From positions 1 to 44,807 of the forward strand of contig JAITTS010000009.1 of the NCBI GenBank assembly GCA_031286995.1: 44,807 bases of DNA, in the 5' to 3' direction. The notes beneath the pieces are model-generated. The model was given only the letters and a program-made list of their open reading frames with translations, was not told the DNA's origin and did no database searches. The position numbers and the translations under genes were made by a program. Position 1 is the first letter of the stretch, and every line of letters begins with the position of its first letter. Shown here in pieces: positions 1 to 9,355 of this stretch. This stretch comes from Oscillospiraceae bacterium. Lineage in GTDB: Bacteria > Bacillota > Clostridia > Christensenellales > Aristaeellaceae.

Positions 1-504
1 CATAGCGTAGGCAAGCGTATCCACGGCCCGCAGCCTGCCAGCGTTGCGGAAGGCTGCCGCGCCCCCGGCAAAGCGGGAAGTATCCAGCGCCACCAGCACG
101 GCCTCCCAGGGCGTATGGGGCGAGAAAGCCTCCACTTTCCCGCCTACAATATCCCGATCTGGGGTCATGGCCTCCACATTGCGCGTGATGAAGTCTGATG
201 GGATGCGCGCGTGGGCATCCAGCCGCACCAGTAGATCCCCGCGGCTGGCCGCCAGTGCCACATTGCAGCCGCAGGCCAGGCTGCGGCCGGGGTTATCCAG
301 CACCCGCACGGGCATGGGGGCGGTGGCGGCAAAGCGCAGCATGAGGGCCTTGGTGCCGTCGGGCGAAAGGCCATCCACCAGCACAGCCTCCAGTGCCTCC
401 GCCGGGTAATCCTGCGCGCGCAGGTCTGCCAGCAGATCGGGCAGGCAGGCGGCGGCCTGGTAGGCCACCACCAGCAGGGATACCAAGGGGCGCGCTTGGT
501 TCAT
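1..504 (-). CDS. Family-2 glycosyltransferase, ExoA-like (C-terminus beyond window)
   Basis: The reading frame is open from an ATG at 504 to the window edge (168 codons), so the C-terminus is missing. The N-terminus has the GT-A fold pattern of glycosyltransferase family 2: a hydrophobic first strand (LVSLLVVAYQ), then an acidic VLVDGLSPDGT segment, then the donor-binding LLVRLDAHARIP block near residue 85, where the acidic pair would bind the nucleotide-sugar and metal. The RLDAHARIP wording resembles ExoA-type transferases that build extracellular polysaccharide. The start overlaps the stop of the upstream glycosyltransferase by four bases (ATGA), so the two are translationally coupled. Acceptor and donor sugars cannot be told from sequence. 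Confidence 0.85.
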   Translation of the reverse strand, partial: MNQARPLVSLLVVAYQAAACLPDLLADLRAQDYPAEALEAVLVDGLSPDGTKALMLRFAATAPMPVRVLDNPGRSLACGCNVALAASRGDLLVRLDAHARIPSDFITRNVEAMTPDRDIVGGKVEAFSPHTPWEAVLVALDTSRFAGGAAAFRNAGRLRAVDTLAYAM

Positions 505-1442
505 GGGGTCACCGCCTCGTAGGCTTCATCCGGAGTGCGAAGGGCAAAAAAACCCGCGGGCAGGGCGAAGAACAGCAGCTTTTGCGCGGCATAGCCGCGC
601 ATGCCCTGGGGCGCAAAGCGAAACCACAGCAGTTGCGAGGCCTGCGCCAACACCGCGGGCGAGAACGCTGCCCCGCCCCAGATGCACAGCGCAACCAGGC
701 ACAGCGCATCCGCGAGCCAGCAGGCCAGGCTTTCCCACACACGCGGCAGCAGCGCAACCAGGCTACGGGCCCGAAACGCATGGCGGATGGCCTGACCCAA
801 ACCCAGCCGCCGGGGGCTTGTGAGCAGCGTCCACAGGCCGCGGTTATCCCGCACGCGGTCGATGTGCGTGGCCATGGGCACGGGCAAACTCACCACGCGC
901 GCGCCGCTGCTGAGCAGGCGAGCATACAGCTCATCCTCCTCACGGGCAATGACCCCGGCAGCCCAGTTGCCCGCGGTCAGCAGCGCCTCCCGGCGCAGCA
1001 GCACCGCACCGCCAAAGGAAGACGCTTCGCACAAAACCACAGGGCCCACATCATGCGGATGCGCCTCATCGAGCACACCGTTTCGCTCGTAGAGATCCCT
1101 GCGTACACCCACAGCCCCGTCCCAGCCACTTTGAGACATCTCCGCGAGCGCGTCTTGGGCGAAACCGGCCGAGAGCAGCATGTCGCCATCCAGAAACAGG
1201 ATGTGCTCCCCGCGCGCCTCCAGCGCGCCCACGCGGCGGCCCAGGCCTGCCGTGGGGTGGCGCGTGCACAGGCGGTAGCAGCGCGCCCCGGCGGCGAGCG
1301 CAATGGCCATAGAGGCATCTGTAGAGCCGGAATCCACGTACAACACTTCGTGGTCCAATCCCTTCAACGCCTCGTCTACGGAGGCCAGGCACGCCCCCAG
1401 GCCCCTTGCCTCGTTGCGGCCTATGACCGCCACGCTCAACAT
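501..1442 (-). CDS. Family-2 glycosyltransferase with C-terminal membrane segments
   Basis: A 313-residue family-2 glycosyltransferase. It opens with MLSVAVIGRNEARG, has the VLYVDSGSTDAS strand-loop near residue 35 and the HILFLDGDMLLS block (DxD-type metal and nucleotide-sugar site) near residue 80. The last third contains hydrophobic stretches (SLACWLADALCLVALCIWG and LLFFALPAGFFAL), which would hold it at the cytoplasmic membrane. I start it at 1442 rather than at an upstream in-frame codon because AGAGGTGA sits just ahead of this ATG. It is the first gene of a two-gene unit with the truncated transferase, overlapping it by four bases. Likely role is transfer of a sugar to a lipid-linked or surface glycan; specificity unknown. 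Confidence 0.87.
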   Translation of the reverse strand: MLSVAVIGRNEARGLGACLASVDEALKGLDHEVLYVDSGSTDASMAIALAAGARCYRLCTRHPTAGLGRRVGALEARGEHILFLDGDMLLSAGFAQDALAEMSQSGWDGAVGVRRDLYERNGVLDEAHPHDVGPVVLCEASSFGGAVLLRREALLTAGNWAAGVIAREEDELYARLLSSGARVVSLPVPMATHIDRVRDNRGLWTLLTSPRRLGLGQAIRHAFRARSLVALLPRVWESLACWLADALCLVALCIWGGAAFSPAVLAQASQLLWFRFAPQGMRGYAAQKLLFFALPAGFFALRTPDEAYEAVTP

Positions 1443-1457
1443 CCCGTCACCTCTGCC

Positions 1458-1486
1458 TTCACAACCGCGTGCGAACATGCTATACT
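1458..1486 (+). promoter_or_regulatory. Sigma-A promoter for plus-strand glycosyltransferase
   Basis: TTCACA and TATACT separated by 17 bases, about 55 bases ahead of the ATG at 1542. It lies in the short space between divergent glycosyltransferase genes. Confidence 0.6.
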
Positions 1487-1500
1487 TACCCTAATTGTTT

Positions 1501-1529
1501 ATTATCGCACATTCGCCGCGCGTGTACAA
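1501..1529 (-). promoter_or_regulatory. Sigma-A promoter for minus-strand glycosyltransferase pair
   Basis: On the minus strand TTGTAC and GATAAT are 17 bases apart, about 60 bases ahead of the ATG at 1442. It is back to back with the plus-strand promoter. Confidence 0.5.
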
Positions 1530-1541
1530 GGGGGGAGCGGT

Positions 1542-2528
1542 ATGCTGCTGAGCGTGATTGTGCCCATGTACCGGGTGGCGGCCTATTTGCGCCCTTGCTT
1601 GAACAGCGCCTGCGCCCTGCCCGTGGACGAGGCGGAGATACTGTGCGTTGACGACGCAAGCGACGATGAAAGCGCGGCCATTGCGCAAGCGTATGCTGCG
1701 CGGTATCCCCATGCGCGCGTGCTGCGCCACGCGAAAAATCTGGGGCTTTCCGCCGCCCGCAATACGGGCATCGCCGCCGCGCAGGGCGACTACCTGCTTT
1801 TTTTGGATGGAGATGACGTGCTGCTGCCGGATGCCGCGCTGTCCTTGGCGCGCCAGGCCCAGGCAGAACGTTTGGATGTGCTGCAGGGGGCCTGGCGGTC
1901 TTTTGAGCATGCGACAGGGCGTGATCTGCCCCGCCCGCGCCTGCCCGAGCCCACGGAGGTTTTGCCTGGGGATGCGTGCCTGGCTGCCCAGTGCCGCGCC
2001 GGTGCGTTCGAGCCCATGACTGTCATACGCCTGTACCGGCGAATGTTTTTGCGTGCGCACAATCTGCGCATGGTTCCCGGCCTGCGCTTTGAGGATGAGC
2101 TGTTCAGCGGCCCGGCTCTGCTGCTGGCTGAGCGTGCGCGGGTGACGGATGTGCTGTTTTACCGTTATCGCCGCCGCCCCGGTAGCATCATGGATGGTTT
2201 TGCCAGGGATGCGGACTGGTGCGGGCACCAGTGGCGCGTGGCGCAGGCGTTGACCGCCCTGGCCGCCCGGCCGCGCCTTACACCGGGGCAGGCCGCCCTC
2301 CGCCGCCGGGCGGCGGCCATCGCCCTATCCATCCCCAAGAACATCGCGGCCTATGGCCTGAAAGGGGCTGTGCGGCAGCAGGCCCTGGCCTTTACCGGGG
2401 CGCACAAAAAAAGCATAGCCCGTATGGCCATGGCCGCCGGTTCACCGGGGCTATGGGCGCAGGGCGCGGCGCTCCTGTGCTCGCTTAAGGGTTTTTTATG
2501 GGTGTACGGGGCGCTTAGGCGCCTATAG
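1542..2528 (+). CDS. Family-2 glycosyltransferase (EpsJ/WcaA type)
   Basis: A 328-residue family-2 glycosyltransferase. The N-terminus is the classic MLLSVIVPMYRVAAYL strand, followed by ILCVDDASDDES near residue 36, the NLGLSAARNTGIAAAQG helix, and YLLFLDGDDVLLPDA near residue 88, which carries the DxDD metal and nucleotide-sugar motif. FEDELFSGPALL near residue 185 supplies the ED pair typical of the catalytic base region. The C-terminal hundred residues are basic and helical without a clear membrane domain. The ATG at 1542 is chosen because GGGGGAG precedes it; upstream in-frame sequence is antisense to the neighbouring transferase. It ends six bases into the convergent histidine-kinase gene. 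Likely role is surface polysaccharide or glycolipid assembly. Confidence 0.88.
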   Translation: MLLSVIVPMYRVAAYLRPCLNSACALPVDEAEILCVDDASDDESAAIAQAYAARYPHARVLRHAKNLGLSAARNTGIAAAQGDYLLFLDGDDVLLPDAALSLARQAQAERLDVLQGAWRSFEHATGRDLPRPRLPEPTEVLPGDACLAAQCRAGAFEPMTVIRLYRRMFLRAHNLRMVPGLRFEDELFSGPALLLAERARVTDVLFYRYRRRPGSIMDGFARDADWCGHQWRVAQALTALAARPRLTPGQAALRRRAAAIALSIPKNIAAYGLKGAVRQQALAFTGAHKKSIARMAMAAGSPGLWAQGAALLCSLKGFLWVYGALRRL

Positions 2529-4808
2529 CTTCTCTTCCACCAGCCAGCGTTTGAGCAGCGCATCCAGCTTGCGCAGGTCAATGGGTTTGGCCAGAAAGCC
2601 TTGAAATCCCTTGCTTTTGAACATCTCTGCGTTGCCTGCCAAGGCGTTGGCCGTCAGGGCTATGATGGGTACCCGCCGGGCGTAATCCGTGCCGATCTCT
2701 TCGCGGATGACGCGCACGGCCTCAATACCATCCATGCCCGGCATCATATGATCCATCAAGATCAGGTCGTACTCAGGCGCGCCCACGCTCACCTTTTCCA
2801 CGGCTTCCTCGCCGCCGTCCACACAGTCCACCACCAGGCCGTAGGGTTCGAGCACGCCCTTGGCCACCTCCAGGTTGATCTCCAAATCATCCACCACCAG
2901 CACGCGGGCGGGCGGCAGCACGGTATGATCCAGCGCCCGGGCATCCACGGATGACTGTGCGGCGTAGCGAAACGCACCCAGCGCCCGAGCGGTCTGCTCG
3001 CCCAGCGGCTCGGCATCCGCTACCTGCTGCAAAACCGTGGCGGTGAATTCGCTGCCTTTGCCATAGGTGCTCTGCACCGTCACCCCACCGCCCATCATCT
3101 CGGCCAGACGGCGGCAGATGGGCAGACCCAGGCCCGTGCCCTCTATTTTGCGGGCGACGCTCGTACCCGCCCGGCGATATTCTGAAAACATGCTGTCAAT
3201 ATCTTCGGGCCGTATGCCGATGCCTGTATCCCGCACGATCAAGCGCAGATACACGCCCTCGGCCAGCCGCTCGCATACCACGGTGAGCGACACCTCGCCG
3301 ATGAGGGTGTACTTGATGGCGTTGCTGAGCAAGTTGTTCAAAATCTGCCGCATGCGCAGTTCGTCGCCTATCAGGCGGCGCGGCGTATCCGGATCTACCC
3401 ACAGCTTCAGCGCCAGCGTTTTTTCGCCCATGTGCACCATGTTCAGATTGACGCTTTTGCTGATAAAATCCGCCACGTCATAGGGCACGGGCGTCAGATC
3501 CATCTTGCCGGATTCTATCTTGGATATATCCAACACATCGTTGATGATACCAAGCAACCCCCGACCGGATTCGTAGATTTTCGTCAGTCCATCCCGCGTA
3601 TCCGCATCCAGATCGCGCCGCAACAGGATGTCGCCCAGACCGATGATGGCGTTGAGGGGCGTGCGCATCTCGTGGCTCATGTTCGCCAAAAAGCTGCTCT
3701 TGGCCTGGGATGCGGATTCGGCCAACTGCCGCAGTTCTTGCAGGCGCACGTTTTGCTCGTTGATCTCCTGGATCATGGTGCGGTAAACGCTGATATCCGA
3801 GAGAATGATCAGCCAGCCCAACGCCCCGCCTTTGCGGGTGTACACGCCCTGGCGGCTGACAGCCAGCGTGCGCCGCGTGCCATCCGCCCCGCGCACGGCA
3901 CACTCGCCCCCGGCAAAATCCGCATCCAGTCGCGCCAGGGCATCAATGTGGGTGCAGGCCGCAGCATCCACCACGCGGCTGAGCAGGTACGCCGTCAAAT
4001 CCGCCAAGGTGTTTTTGCGGAGCTGTAAACGGCAATCGGGGAAAAATTCTTGAAATGTCTTGTTGCAATCCAGCAGCGTGCCACGGGCGTTGGCCAGCAC
4101 CACCGCATCCTTGTAGATCTCGAACACGCTGCTAAGCGCGGCGGCGTGCAGGTTGTTTAAACGCGAGCGGTAGCAGTAGAAGGCGAACACCATGAAGGCC
4201 AACGCGAAACCGAAGGGCGCCACATCCTGCTCGAGGCTGATGATGTGCATGGTAAAGAGCACGTTGAGTACGATGGGCACCATGCACGATACCAGCCACG
4301 TTGCGGTGAACCACACTGGAGGTTTTTCGCGCACCGTATAGCGCAACAGCAAAAATACCGCGCCCGCCACCGCTACGTAGGCCACGGCGCCATGCAACGT
4401 AAAGAGCGGCCCATATGTGGGCAGGGGGAAGCCGTCTTGGGCGAACACCAGGCGATGCAGGGGGTTGGTCAGCAACAGCAGTACATCCACGCCTATCGCG
4501 GTGAAGGCCGCCCCACGCAGCGCTTTGCTGTGCGCCAGATGCGAACCTGTAAAGTGCAGCACGTAGAAGAGAAAACTGTAGGGCGCGATCACCAGCGTCA
4601 CAGAGCGCAGGATGTACAGGTAGCCGTAGGCGTAGGGCTGGGCGATGACCGCGATGCTGTCAAACATTGTCCAATAGCAGGTGGCGATACCCATCACCAG
4701 CAGGCTACGAATTTCTTTGGTGTGCTTATCGGCAAACCACAGCAGCCCTAAGAAATATAGGTTGACCGAAAAAGCGATCAATGAGAACGAAAACAAGCCT
4801 AAATGCAT
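2523..4808 (-). CDS. Hybrid sensor histidine kinase with 7TM sensor, PAS and receiver domain
   Basis: A 761-residue membrane sensor kinase. Residues 1-215 form about seven hydrophobic segments, like the 7TM histidine-kinase N-terminal module. A PAS-like domain covers about 225-345, followed by a short coiled coil. The dimerisation and phosphoacceptor helix is at 371-390 with [13 protein letters not shown] and His379. The ATPase domain has its N box at 491-501, DTGIG at 527-531 and GTGLGLPI at 558-565. A C-terminal receiver domain has DD at 640-641, phosphoacceptor Asp686 ([11 protein letters not shown]) and Lys741. The layout is an intramolecular His-to-Asp relay with no output domain, so a partner regulator must lie elsewhere. 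AAAGGAG precedes the ATG. No cognate regulator gene is adjacent, and the ligand is unknown. Confidence 0.93.
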   Translation of the reverse strand: MHLGLFSFSLIAFSVNLYFLGLLWFADKHTKEIRSLLVMGIATCYWTMFDSIAVIAQPYAYGYLYILRSVTLVIAPYSFLFYVLHFTGSHLAHSKALRGAAFTAIGVDVLLLLTNPLHRLVFAQDGFPLPTYGPLFTLHGAVAYVAVAGAVFLLLRYTVREKPPVWFTATWLVSCMVPIVLNVLFTMHIISLEQDVAPFGFALAFMVFAFYCYRSRLNNLHAAALSSVFEIYKDAVVLANARGTLLDCNKTFQEFFPDCRLQLRKNTLADLTAYLLSRVVDAAACTHIDALARLDADFAGGECAVRGADGTRRTLAVSRQGVYTRKGGALGWLIILSDISVYRTMIQEINEQNVRLQELRQLAESASQAKSSFLANMSHEMRTPLNAIIGLGDILLRRDLDADTRDGLTKIYESGRGLLGIINDVLDISKIESGKMDLTPVPYDVADFISKSVNLNMVHMGEKTLALKLWVDPDTPRRLIGDELRMRQILNNLLSNAIKYTLIGEVSLTVVCERLAEGVYLRLIVRDTGIGIRPEDIDSMFSEYRRAGTSVARKIEGTGLGLPICRRLAEMMGGGVTVQSTYGKGSEFTATVLQQVADAEPLGEQTARALGAFRYAAQSSVDARALDHTVLPPARVLVVDDLEINLEVAKGVLEPYGLVVDCVDGGEEAVEKVSVGAPEYDLILMDHMMPGMDGIEAVRVIREEIGTDYARRVPIIALTANALAGNAEMFKSKGFQGFLAKPIDLRKLDALLKRWLVEEKL

Positions 4809-4852
4809 GGGCGCGAGCTCCTTTTGGCGGGGGGTCGAACTTAATTTTATTC

Positions 4853-4861
4853 ATTATAACA
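4853..4861 (-). promoter_or_regulatory. Extended -10 promoter for the histidine kinase
   Basis: The minus strand reads TGTTATAAT, an extended -10 element, about 45 bases ahead of the kinase start. No good -35 hexamer is at the right distance, as is usual for TGn-dependent promoters. Confidence 0.45.
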
Positions 4862-4914
4862 TGTTTTTACAGACAACGCTAGGATAAATAATGAAGCAGT
4901 CAATCGGGCAATAA

Positions 4915-4964
4915 GAAAAGAGGCTGTCGTGCTGGATTTTTTCCCAGTGCGGCGGCCTCTTTTT
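4915..4964 (-). terminator. Hairpin terminator, possibly bidirectional
   Basis: A nine-base-pair outer stem (AAAAGAGGC with GCCTCTTTT) encloses a smaller CTGG/CCAG stem. T-rich tracts flank both sides. It would stop transcripts leaving the clostripain gene and its downstream remnant before they reach the histidine kinase. Confidence 0.6.
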
Positions 4965-5003
4965 CCTGGAAACGACCCTCGCTGCCCTGACAGCCCCTTC
5001 CAT

Positions 5004-5191
5004 CGTTACGCGTCTTGTTTGCAGAGCGTGCGAGCCTGTGAAAGGCTTGTCCGACGGAGTAGATCACCGTTCGATAAGACACCCTCCAACTTGGCGATTT
5101 CCCGGTAGGTCAGCCCTTGAAAGAATCCGTAGCACAAAGCCAGGATCAGCGCGCATATCCGCCGCGCAAAATGTTTTTCACCGGCTTCCGC
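5004..5191 (-). pseudogene. Frameshifted remnant of a sigma-70 region 4-like protein
   Basis: Just downstream of the clostripain stop, the minus strand encodes [15 protein letters not shown], then LILALCYGFFQG and LTYREIAKLEGV in one frame. The expected continuation, SYRTVIYSVGQAFHRL, follows in another frame from about 5082. Together these look like the helix-turn-helix of sigma-70 region 4, the form found in short sigma-like proteins of conjugative elements. Restoring one GT in the GAGGGTGTCTTAT junction (GGT GTG TCT TAT) rejoins the frames, so a two-base slippage deletion is the simplest cause. There is no start codon with a ribosome site, and a TGA lies just upstream in frame. Family assignment is by motif only. 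Confidence 0.55.
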
Positions 5192-5193
5192 CT

Positions 5194-7230
5194 CTATTCA
5201 CCGCCCACTTGAATCTCGCCGCCTTCGACCGTGATATTCACCACATCGGAATACATGGAATTGTTCCGGGCGTCCACCATCTCAAAGAGCATGACAAACT
5301 TGCCGTCGCCCATATCTTCCTCCGCGAAAGACGTGTCCGCCGTCACCGTTATCGTATCGACCGGAACCTGTTTCGGTTCCTCACCGCCGCCGGATATGGT
5401 CAGCATGTAGTGCAAGGTCGTAATCTCGTCGCCGGGCTTGAGCTGGATCAGGTTCTTGTCCGACATACCGTTTTCTTCTAAGCCGCGCCGCGCGCCGAGT
5501 ATTTTCCATGCTTCCTCGCCATAATCATAGCAAACGCGCAGGCTGCATTCTTTGCCGTTCAGGAGAATAGGCACGGAGTATAGGTTGTAATCATCGCCTT
5601 CATATGTAATTTCCATATAGGCCAGGGCGCCGTCTATCGTGCCCCACACGCCGCGGAAATTGTCTTTGAAAACGCCGTTGTCCCAATCCATGTCAAGGTC
5701 GTTGTCCCGACCCAGCAACAGGATCAAATCATTTTCCTCATCCATATAGGCAAGCTCGAAATACACGCCGGACAGCACAGAGGCGGTTTCTGCGCCTAAA
5801 TTCAGTACAGCGTAGCCGTCGCCATCCACCGTTACGGGGAAATCCTCAAGATCAAGGGAATTCAGCGTGGGGACGGTGGGCAGTTCGTCCATCTGCTCCA
5901 CTTGGGGTGCCGCAGGCGTTTCGACATCCGGCACATCCTGATATGCCATAGCGTAGAGGTATTCGGCCCCCTCGCTGGAAAGCTGCCCCGTCACTACATA
6001 TTCATAGAGGTATGCGTAAGGGCCGTCGCCATACGCCTGGGTGAATTGATTGTAGGATTCCTCGTCCATGTCGTAGGGATAATAGCAAGACAGCCCGCTG
6101 GACTGCGCGCGGTAGGGGCCTGCCACCTTATACACCACGCAACTCTCGAGCGTGTCCAAAACAGACCTTGAGTTCAAAGGCAGTTCCTCCGCGGTATTGC
6201 GCACGAAATCGCCCAAGTCAACCATGTTCGTATAGCCTTGGTCACGGGTATTGCCGCCGTAATTTTCAGCTGCTTGCGCGCCGCGACCGAGAGCGCTGAA
6301 AAATTCCGGGTTAATGCAGGACGCCAGCAGCGATTCCAGCCCTACATTGTAGTACGCAGCCAAAAGCGGGGCGCTTCTCTCAACGCTGACGACGGAAAGG
6401 GTTATTTCGTCTTCCTGCCCAATCTCGGCGCAACCTTCAACGTAGGTATCGCAAATCGCCGCGCCAAGCTGCGCGCCGTCCATGCCGGGGTTATCCGCCA
6501 GGGCCTGCAAAAATCCGTCATACTTCCAGCCACACCCAGGCTCGGTTTCCTCAGAAGCCACCATATACCGCGCGAAGCCGGACAGCGTAGCGGCGGTGTC
6601 AATGGTCGCCATCAGGCATGCGTCAAAGCCGACCAGTTCAAAGGGCGGATTTTCCAAGGACGGTTCGCTGACAGCGGAAAAGGCGTCCCGCAGTTCGGTC
6701 AGGGAGAGCGAATCTCCGTCGTATAACTCGTCAAAGGCCACGCCGGAGAGACTGCCGCCGCCGTGGTTCCACAAAATGACCGCTTGGTTGTCCGCGGGGT
6801 AATTTTTAAGGCAGAAATCGAGGAAATCCGCCAGCGTGTCGGTGTCGCCCATGTTGGCGGCTGGTTGTTCGTCCACCCGTTCAAAGCCGTTCGCGCTGTA
6901 CAAAAAGCGGGAGGCGGTTTCGGCGTCGGCAAAATTATTCTGCCATTCGTTCGCGCCGCCGGTCTGCACGACCACCTGAACATTGTCCGGCAAGTCCACG
7001 GAGGTCATTTCTTCCAAATCTGTCGTGGCGAAGCCGCCGTTCGACTCTAAGTCGCTGCCGCACAGATACCAGTAGATAGCCCAGGTGCCGCCCGCATTGC
7101 TTACCGGCGCGCTGCCAGCAAACGCCTCGGCAGCGGCGCGGCTGCAGCCCGTCAGCGCGAGGCCGGCGCACAGCAGCGCCATGATGATTGCGATAATCCG
7201 GCTGAGTCCCGTCCTTGTTTTCCTTCTCAT
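5194..7230 (-). CDS. Clostripain-family (C11) cysteine protease, lipoprotein
   Basis: A 678-residue predicted surface protease. The N-terminus is a basic region and hydrophobic helix ending in the lipobox LTGC, with Cys29 as the lipidation site. The peptidase C11 core follows: [12 protein letters not shown] near 52, [10 protein letters not shown] with catalytic His156, and [10 protein letters not shown] with catalytic Cys205. Family members are calcium-dependent and often cleave after arginine. The C-terminal half (about 450-678) is acidic and strand-rich and may be a binding or accessory domain. I use the ATG at 7230 because AGGAAGGGAA precedes it and the lipoprotein signal then begins correctly. 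DNA here looks less GC-rich than its neighbours, and a decayed sigma-like gene lies directly downstream, suggesting acquisition by transfer. Confidence 0.9.
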   Translation of the reverse strand: MRRKTRTGLSRIIAIIMALLCAGLALTGCSRAAAEAFAGSAPVSNAGGTWAIYWYLCGSDLESNGGFATTDLEEMTSVDLPDNVQVVVQTGGANEWQNNFADAETASRFLYSANGFERVDEQPAANMGDTDTLADFLDFCLKNYPADNQAVILWNHGGGSLSGVAFDELYDGDSLSLTELRDAFSAVSEPSLENPPFELVGFDACLMATIDTAATLSGFARYMVASEETEPGCGWKYDGFLQALADNPGMDGAQLGAAICDTYVEGCAEIGQEDEITLSVVSVERSAPLLAAYYNVGLESLLASCINPEFFSALGRGAQAAENYGGNTRDQGYTNMVDLGDFVRNTAEELPLNSRSVLDTLESCVVYKVAGPYRAQSSGLSCYYPYDMDEESYNQFTQAYGDGPYAYLYEYVVTGQLSSEGAEYLYAMAYQDVPDVETPAAPQVEQMDELPTVPTLNSLDLEDFPVTVDGDGYAVLNLGAETASVLSGVYFELAYMDEENDLILLLGRDNDLDMDWDNGVFKDNFRGVWGTIDGALAYMEITYEGDDYNLYSVPILLNGKECSLRVCYDYGEEAWKILGARRGLEENGMSDKNLIQLKPGDEITTLHYMLTISGGGEEPKQVPVDTITVTADTSFAEEDMGDGKFVMLFEMVDARNNSMYSDVVNITVEGGEIQVGGE

Positions 7231-7449
7231 ATCGTTTATTCCCTTCCTAATATAATTTGCGTCGGATTGCACGATGTGAGCCAGCCGGCGCAAATGGTGA
7301 TTCAACCTTAAACCAATTCCTGCCCGGCCTTGGTTTTCATCTTACCGCTCGCGATCGCGCCGTTTAGCAATGCGACAACTTATCCCTGCAGGGCGACGGT
7401 CTCTGCGCTGTTGACAAAGATGTGGGCGCGGGTAGGCCCGCTTGGGGTA

Positions 7450-8487
7450 TCAGCGGTCGCCGCCCGCCTGCACGTCGATGAGCACCTTCATGGTGGTCTC
7501 ACGATTGGCGTCAATGTACTGATAGGCGGCCAGGTACTGATCAAAAGGGAAGGTTTTGCTCATCAGCAGATCCAGCTGTATCTTGCCGGCCCCGGCCAGA
7601 GCAATGGCATCCACATAGTCCTCGTGACGGTACATCATGGTGCTCTTGATATCCAGCTCGTGGTCGTTGGCCACGGCTAAATCCACGGTGGCCATGCCGG
7701 CGAACACCGCCACCAGAATGATGACAGAACCTTTGCGCGCGTACTTGATGGCCTGCCCCATGGTGATATCCGTGCCCGCGCAGTCGTAGATCACATCCGC
7801 CTTATCCGGGCCGAAGGCTTCTGCCATGGCCTCACCAAAATCCGTAACGCGGGTGTTGACGGCGTAATCAATGCCGCACTTCTTGGCCAAATCCAGCCGC
7901 AGGTCGCTGATATCGGTGATGAGCACGGCTTCCGCACCCATGCCCTTGGCGGTCTGCGCCACCAGGTTGCCGATAGGCCCCGCGCCCAGCACGGCGATCT
8001 TGAGCCCACGCACATCCCCCGCTTGCTTGACGGCATGCACGGCCACGGCCAAGGGCTCTATCATCGCGCCCTGATCATAGCTCATGTTTTCGGGGAGGGG
8101 GGTGACCTTGCCCTCGTCCACCGCGAAGAAGGTGGATGCGGTGCCTGTGGTCTGGAAGCCCATCACCTTCAGTTCCTCGCAGAGGTTGTACTTGCCGTGC
8201 CGGCAGGGATAGCACTTGCCGCAGACCACCTGGGGCTCTATGGTCACCTTTTGGCCCACAGCCACCTTGGTGACGCCCTGGCCCACAGCCTCTACCTGGC
8301 CGGATACCTCGTGACCCTGGGTGACCGGATACTTGGTGAAGGGGTGCTTGCCATGGAAGACGTGGATATCCGACCCGCACACACCGATCTTCATGATCTT
8401 GACCAGCACCTGGCCCGGGCCGGGCTGGGGGGTGGGCACATCGCGAAACGCAAGGACGCCCGGGGCGGTCATAATCTGCTGTTTCAT
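7450..8487 (-). CDS. Zinc-dependent medium-chain alcohol/polyol dehydrogenase
   Basis: A 345-residue medium-chain dehydrogenase of the threonine/sorbitol dehydrogenase type, oxidising a secondary hydroxyl with NAD(P). Catalytic zinc ligands are Cys37 (GVCGSD), His59 and Glu60 (GHE), with Glu144 near the site. Four structural-zinc cysteines are at 89, 92, 95 and 103. The Rossmann loop GAGPIG is at 168-173. GGAGGAAA lies ahead of the ATG. This is the last gene of the long carbohydrate operon, 33 bases after the SDR stop. Whether it acts on the imported substrate before phosphorylation or on a sugar phosphate is unknown. It is distinct from the two other zinc dehydrogenases in this window. Confidence 0.9.
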   Translation of the reverse strand: MKQQIMTAPGVLAFRDVPTPQPGPGQVLVKIMKIGVCGSDIHVFHGKHPFTKYPVTQGHEVSGQVEAVGQGVTKVAVGQKVTIEPQVVCGKCYPCRHGKYNLCEELKVMGFQTTGTASTFFAVDEGKVTPLPENMSYDQGAMIEPLAVAVHAVKQAGDVRGLKIAVLGAGPIGNLVAQTAKGMGAEAVLITDISDLRLDLAKKCGIDYAVNTRVTDFGEAMAEAFGPDKADVIYDCAGTDITMGQAIKYARKGSVIILVAVFAGMATVDLAVANDHELDIKSTMMYRHEDYVDAIALAGAGKIQLDLLMSKTFPFDQYLAAYQYIDANRETTMKVLIDVQAGGDR

Positions 8488-8520
8488 AGAAAACCGTTTC
8501 CTCCGTTCTTTGATATTTGT

Positions 8521-9285
8521 TTAGAAGGCCGTGTAGCCTCCATCCACAATCACATCCGCGCCGGTGGTGTAACCGGCCCAGGGGCTGGCCAGGTAGAGCA
8601 CGGCAGGCATCAGTTCTTCCGGCTCGCCGAAACGGTGCTGGGGGATCAGCGGCAGCCAGGCGTCCTTCAGATCCTGCGGGGTATCCACGGACATGGGGGT
8701 GTTGATGTAACCGGGGCTTAAAGAGTTGACGCGGATGCCGTGGGGCGCCCACTCCAGCGCCAGCGAGCGGGTGAGGTGAATGACGCCGGCCTTGGATGCG
8801 TTGTAGGAAGCCTGCCATTGGGGGATGTTGGCCACCGTGCCGGACATGGACGCCATGTTGATGATGCTGCCCTTGATGCCCTGCGCTATCATGGCCCTTG
8901 CCGCGGCGCGGGCCACGATGTATTCGCCGGTCAGATTGATGTCGATGACCTCTTTCCACTCGGCGATGGTGGCATCCAGCGTATCCTTGTGCAGGCAGAC
9001 ACCGGCGTTGTTGAACACGATATCCAGAGAGCCGGCCAGGCGCAGCACCTCGGCGATGCCTCTATCCACCTGATCCTCCTGCGTTACATCCACAATCAGG
9101 TCGTAGGCCTTGCCGCCGATGGCCTCAATTTGCTTCGCGGTCTGCGCCGCGCCCGTGCGCGAAAAAATAGCCACCGCGGCCCCGGCCTTGGCCAGACCCA
9201 GCGCCACCACCTGGCCGATGCCCCGGCCCGCGCCTGTGACCAGGGCCACCTTGCCCTTTAAGCTAAACAATTCTTCCAAGTACAT
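8521..9285 (-). CDS. Short-chain dehydrogenase/reductase (SDR)
   Basis: A 254-residue classical SDR. The cofactor-binding TGAGRGIG is at 17-24, NNAG at 92-95, and the catalytic set is Asn117, Ser148, Tyr161 and Lys165 (YNASK). The C-terminus matches the gluconate 5-dehydrogenase or 3-oxoacyl reductase branch (GYTTGADVIVDGG). The start at 9285 is set by TAGGAGGA just upstream; an earlier in-frame ATG lacks a ribosome site. Placed between the FGGY kinase and a zinc dehydrogenase, it most likely oxidises or reduces a sugar or sugar-acid hydroxyl in the same pathway. The substrate cannot be told from sequence. Confidence 0.92.
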   Translation of the reverse strand: MYLEELFSLKGKVALVTGAGRGIGQVVALGLAKAGAAVAIFSRTGAAQTAKQIEAIGGKAYDLIVDVTQEDQVDRGIAEVLRLAGSLDIVFNNAGVCLHKDTLDATIAEWKEVIDINLTGEYIVARAAARAMIAQGIKGSIINMASMSGTVANIPQWQASYNASKAGVIHLTRSLALEWAPHGIRVNSLSPGYINTPMSVDTPQDLKDAWLPLIPQHRFGEPEELMPAVLYLASPWAGYTTGADVIVDGGYTAF

Positions 9286-9355
9286 GCCGATTCCTCCTAT
9301 TGTATCAATTTGTATCAATCATTTATGGCCCTGAGGTTTTGCGCAGGGGCGTGGA

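Noticed and set aside
393-1541. Long in-frame extension of the plus-strand glycosyltransferase and other frames opposite the minus-strand transferases
   Set aside because: It is antisense to two clear glycosyltransferases, arginine- and proline-rich, and lacks family motifs; the real start has its own ribosome site at 1542.
7306-7449. TTGACA at about 7410 and a short GCGGG/CCCGC stem
   Set aside because: No matching -10 box and no T tract; the stem is only five bases long.
8075-8959. Long minus-strand frame overlapping the SDR and dehydrogenase genes
   Set aside because: It spans the junction of two well-supported genes in a shadow frame and shows no protein family features.
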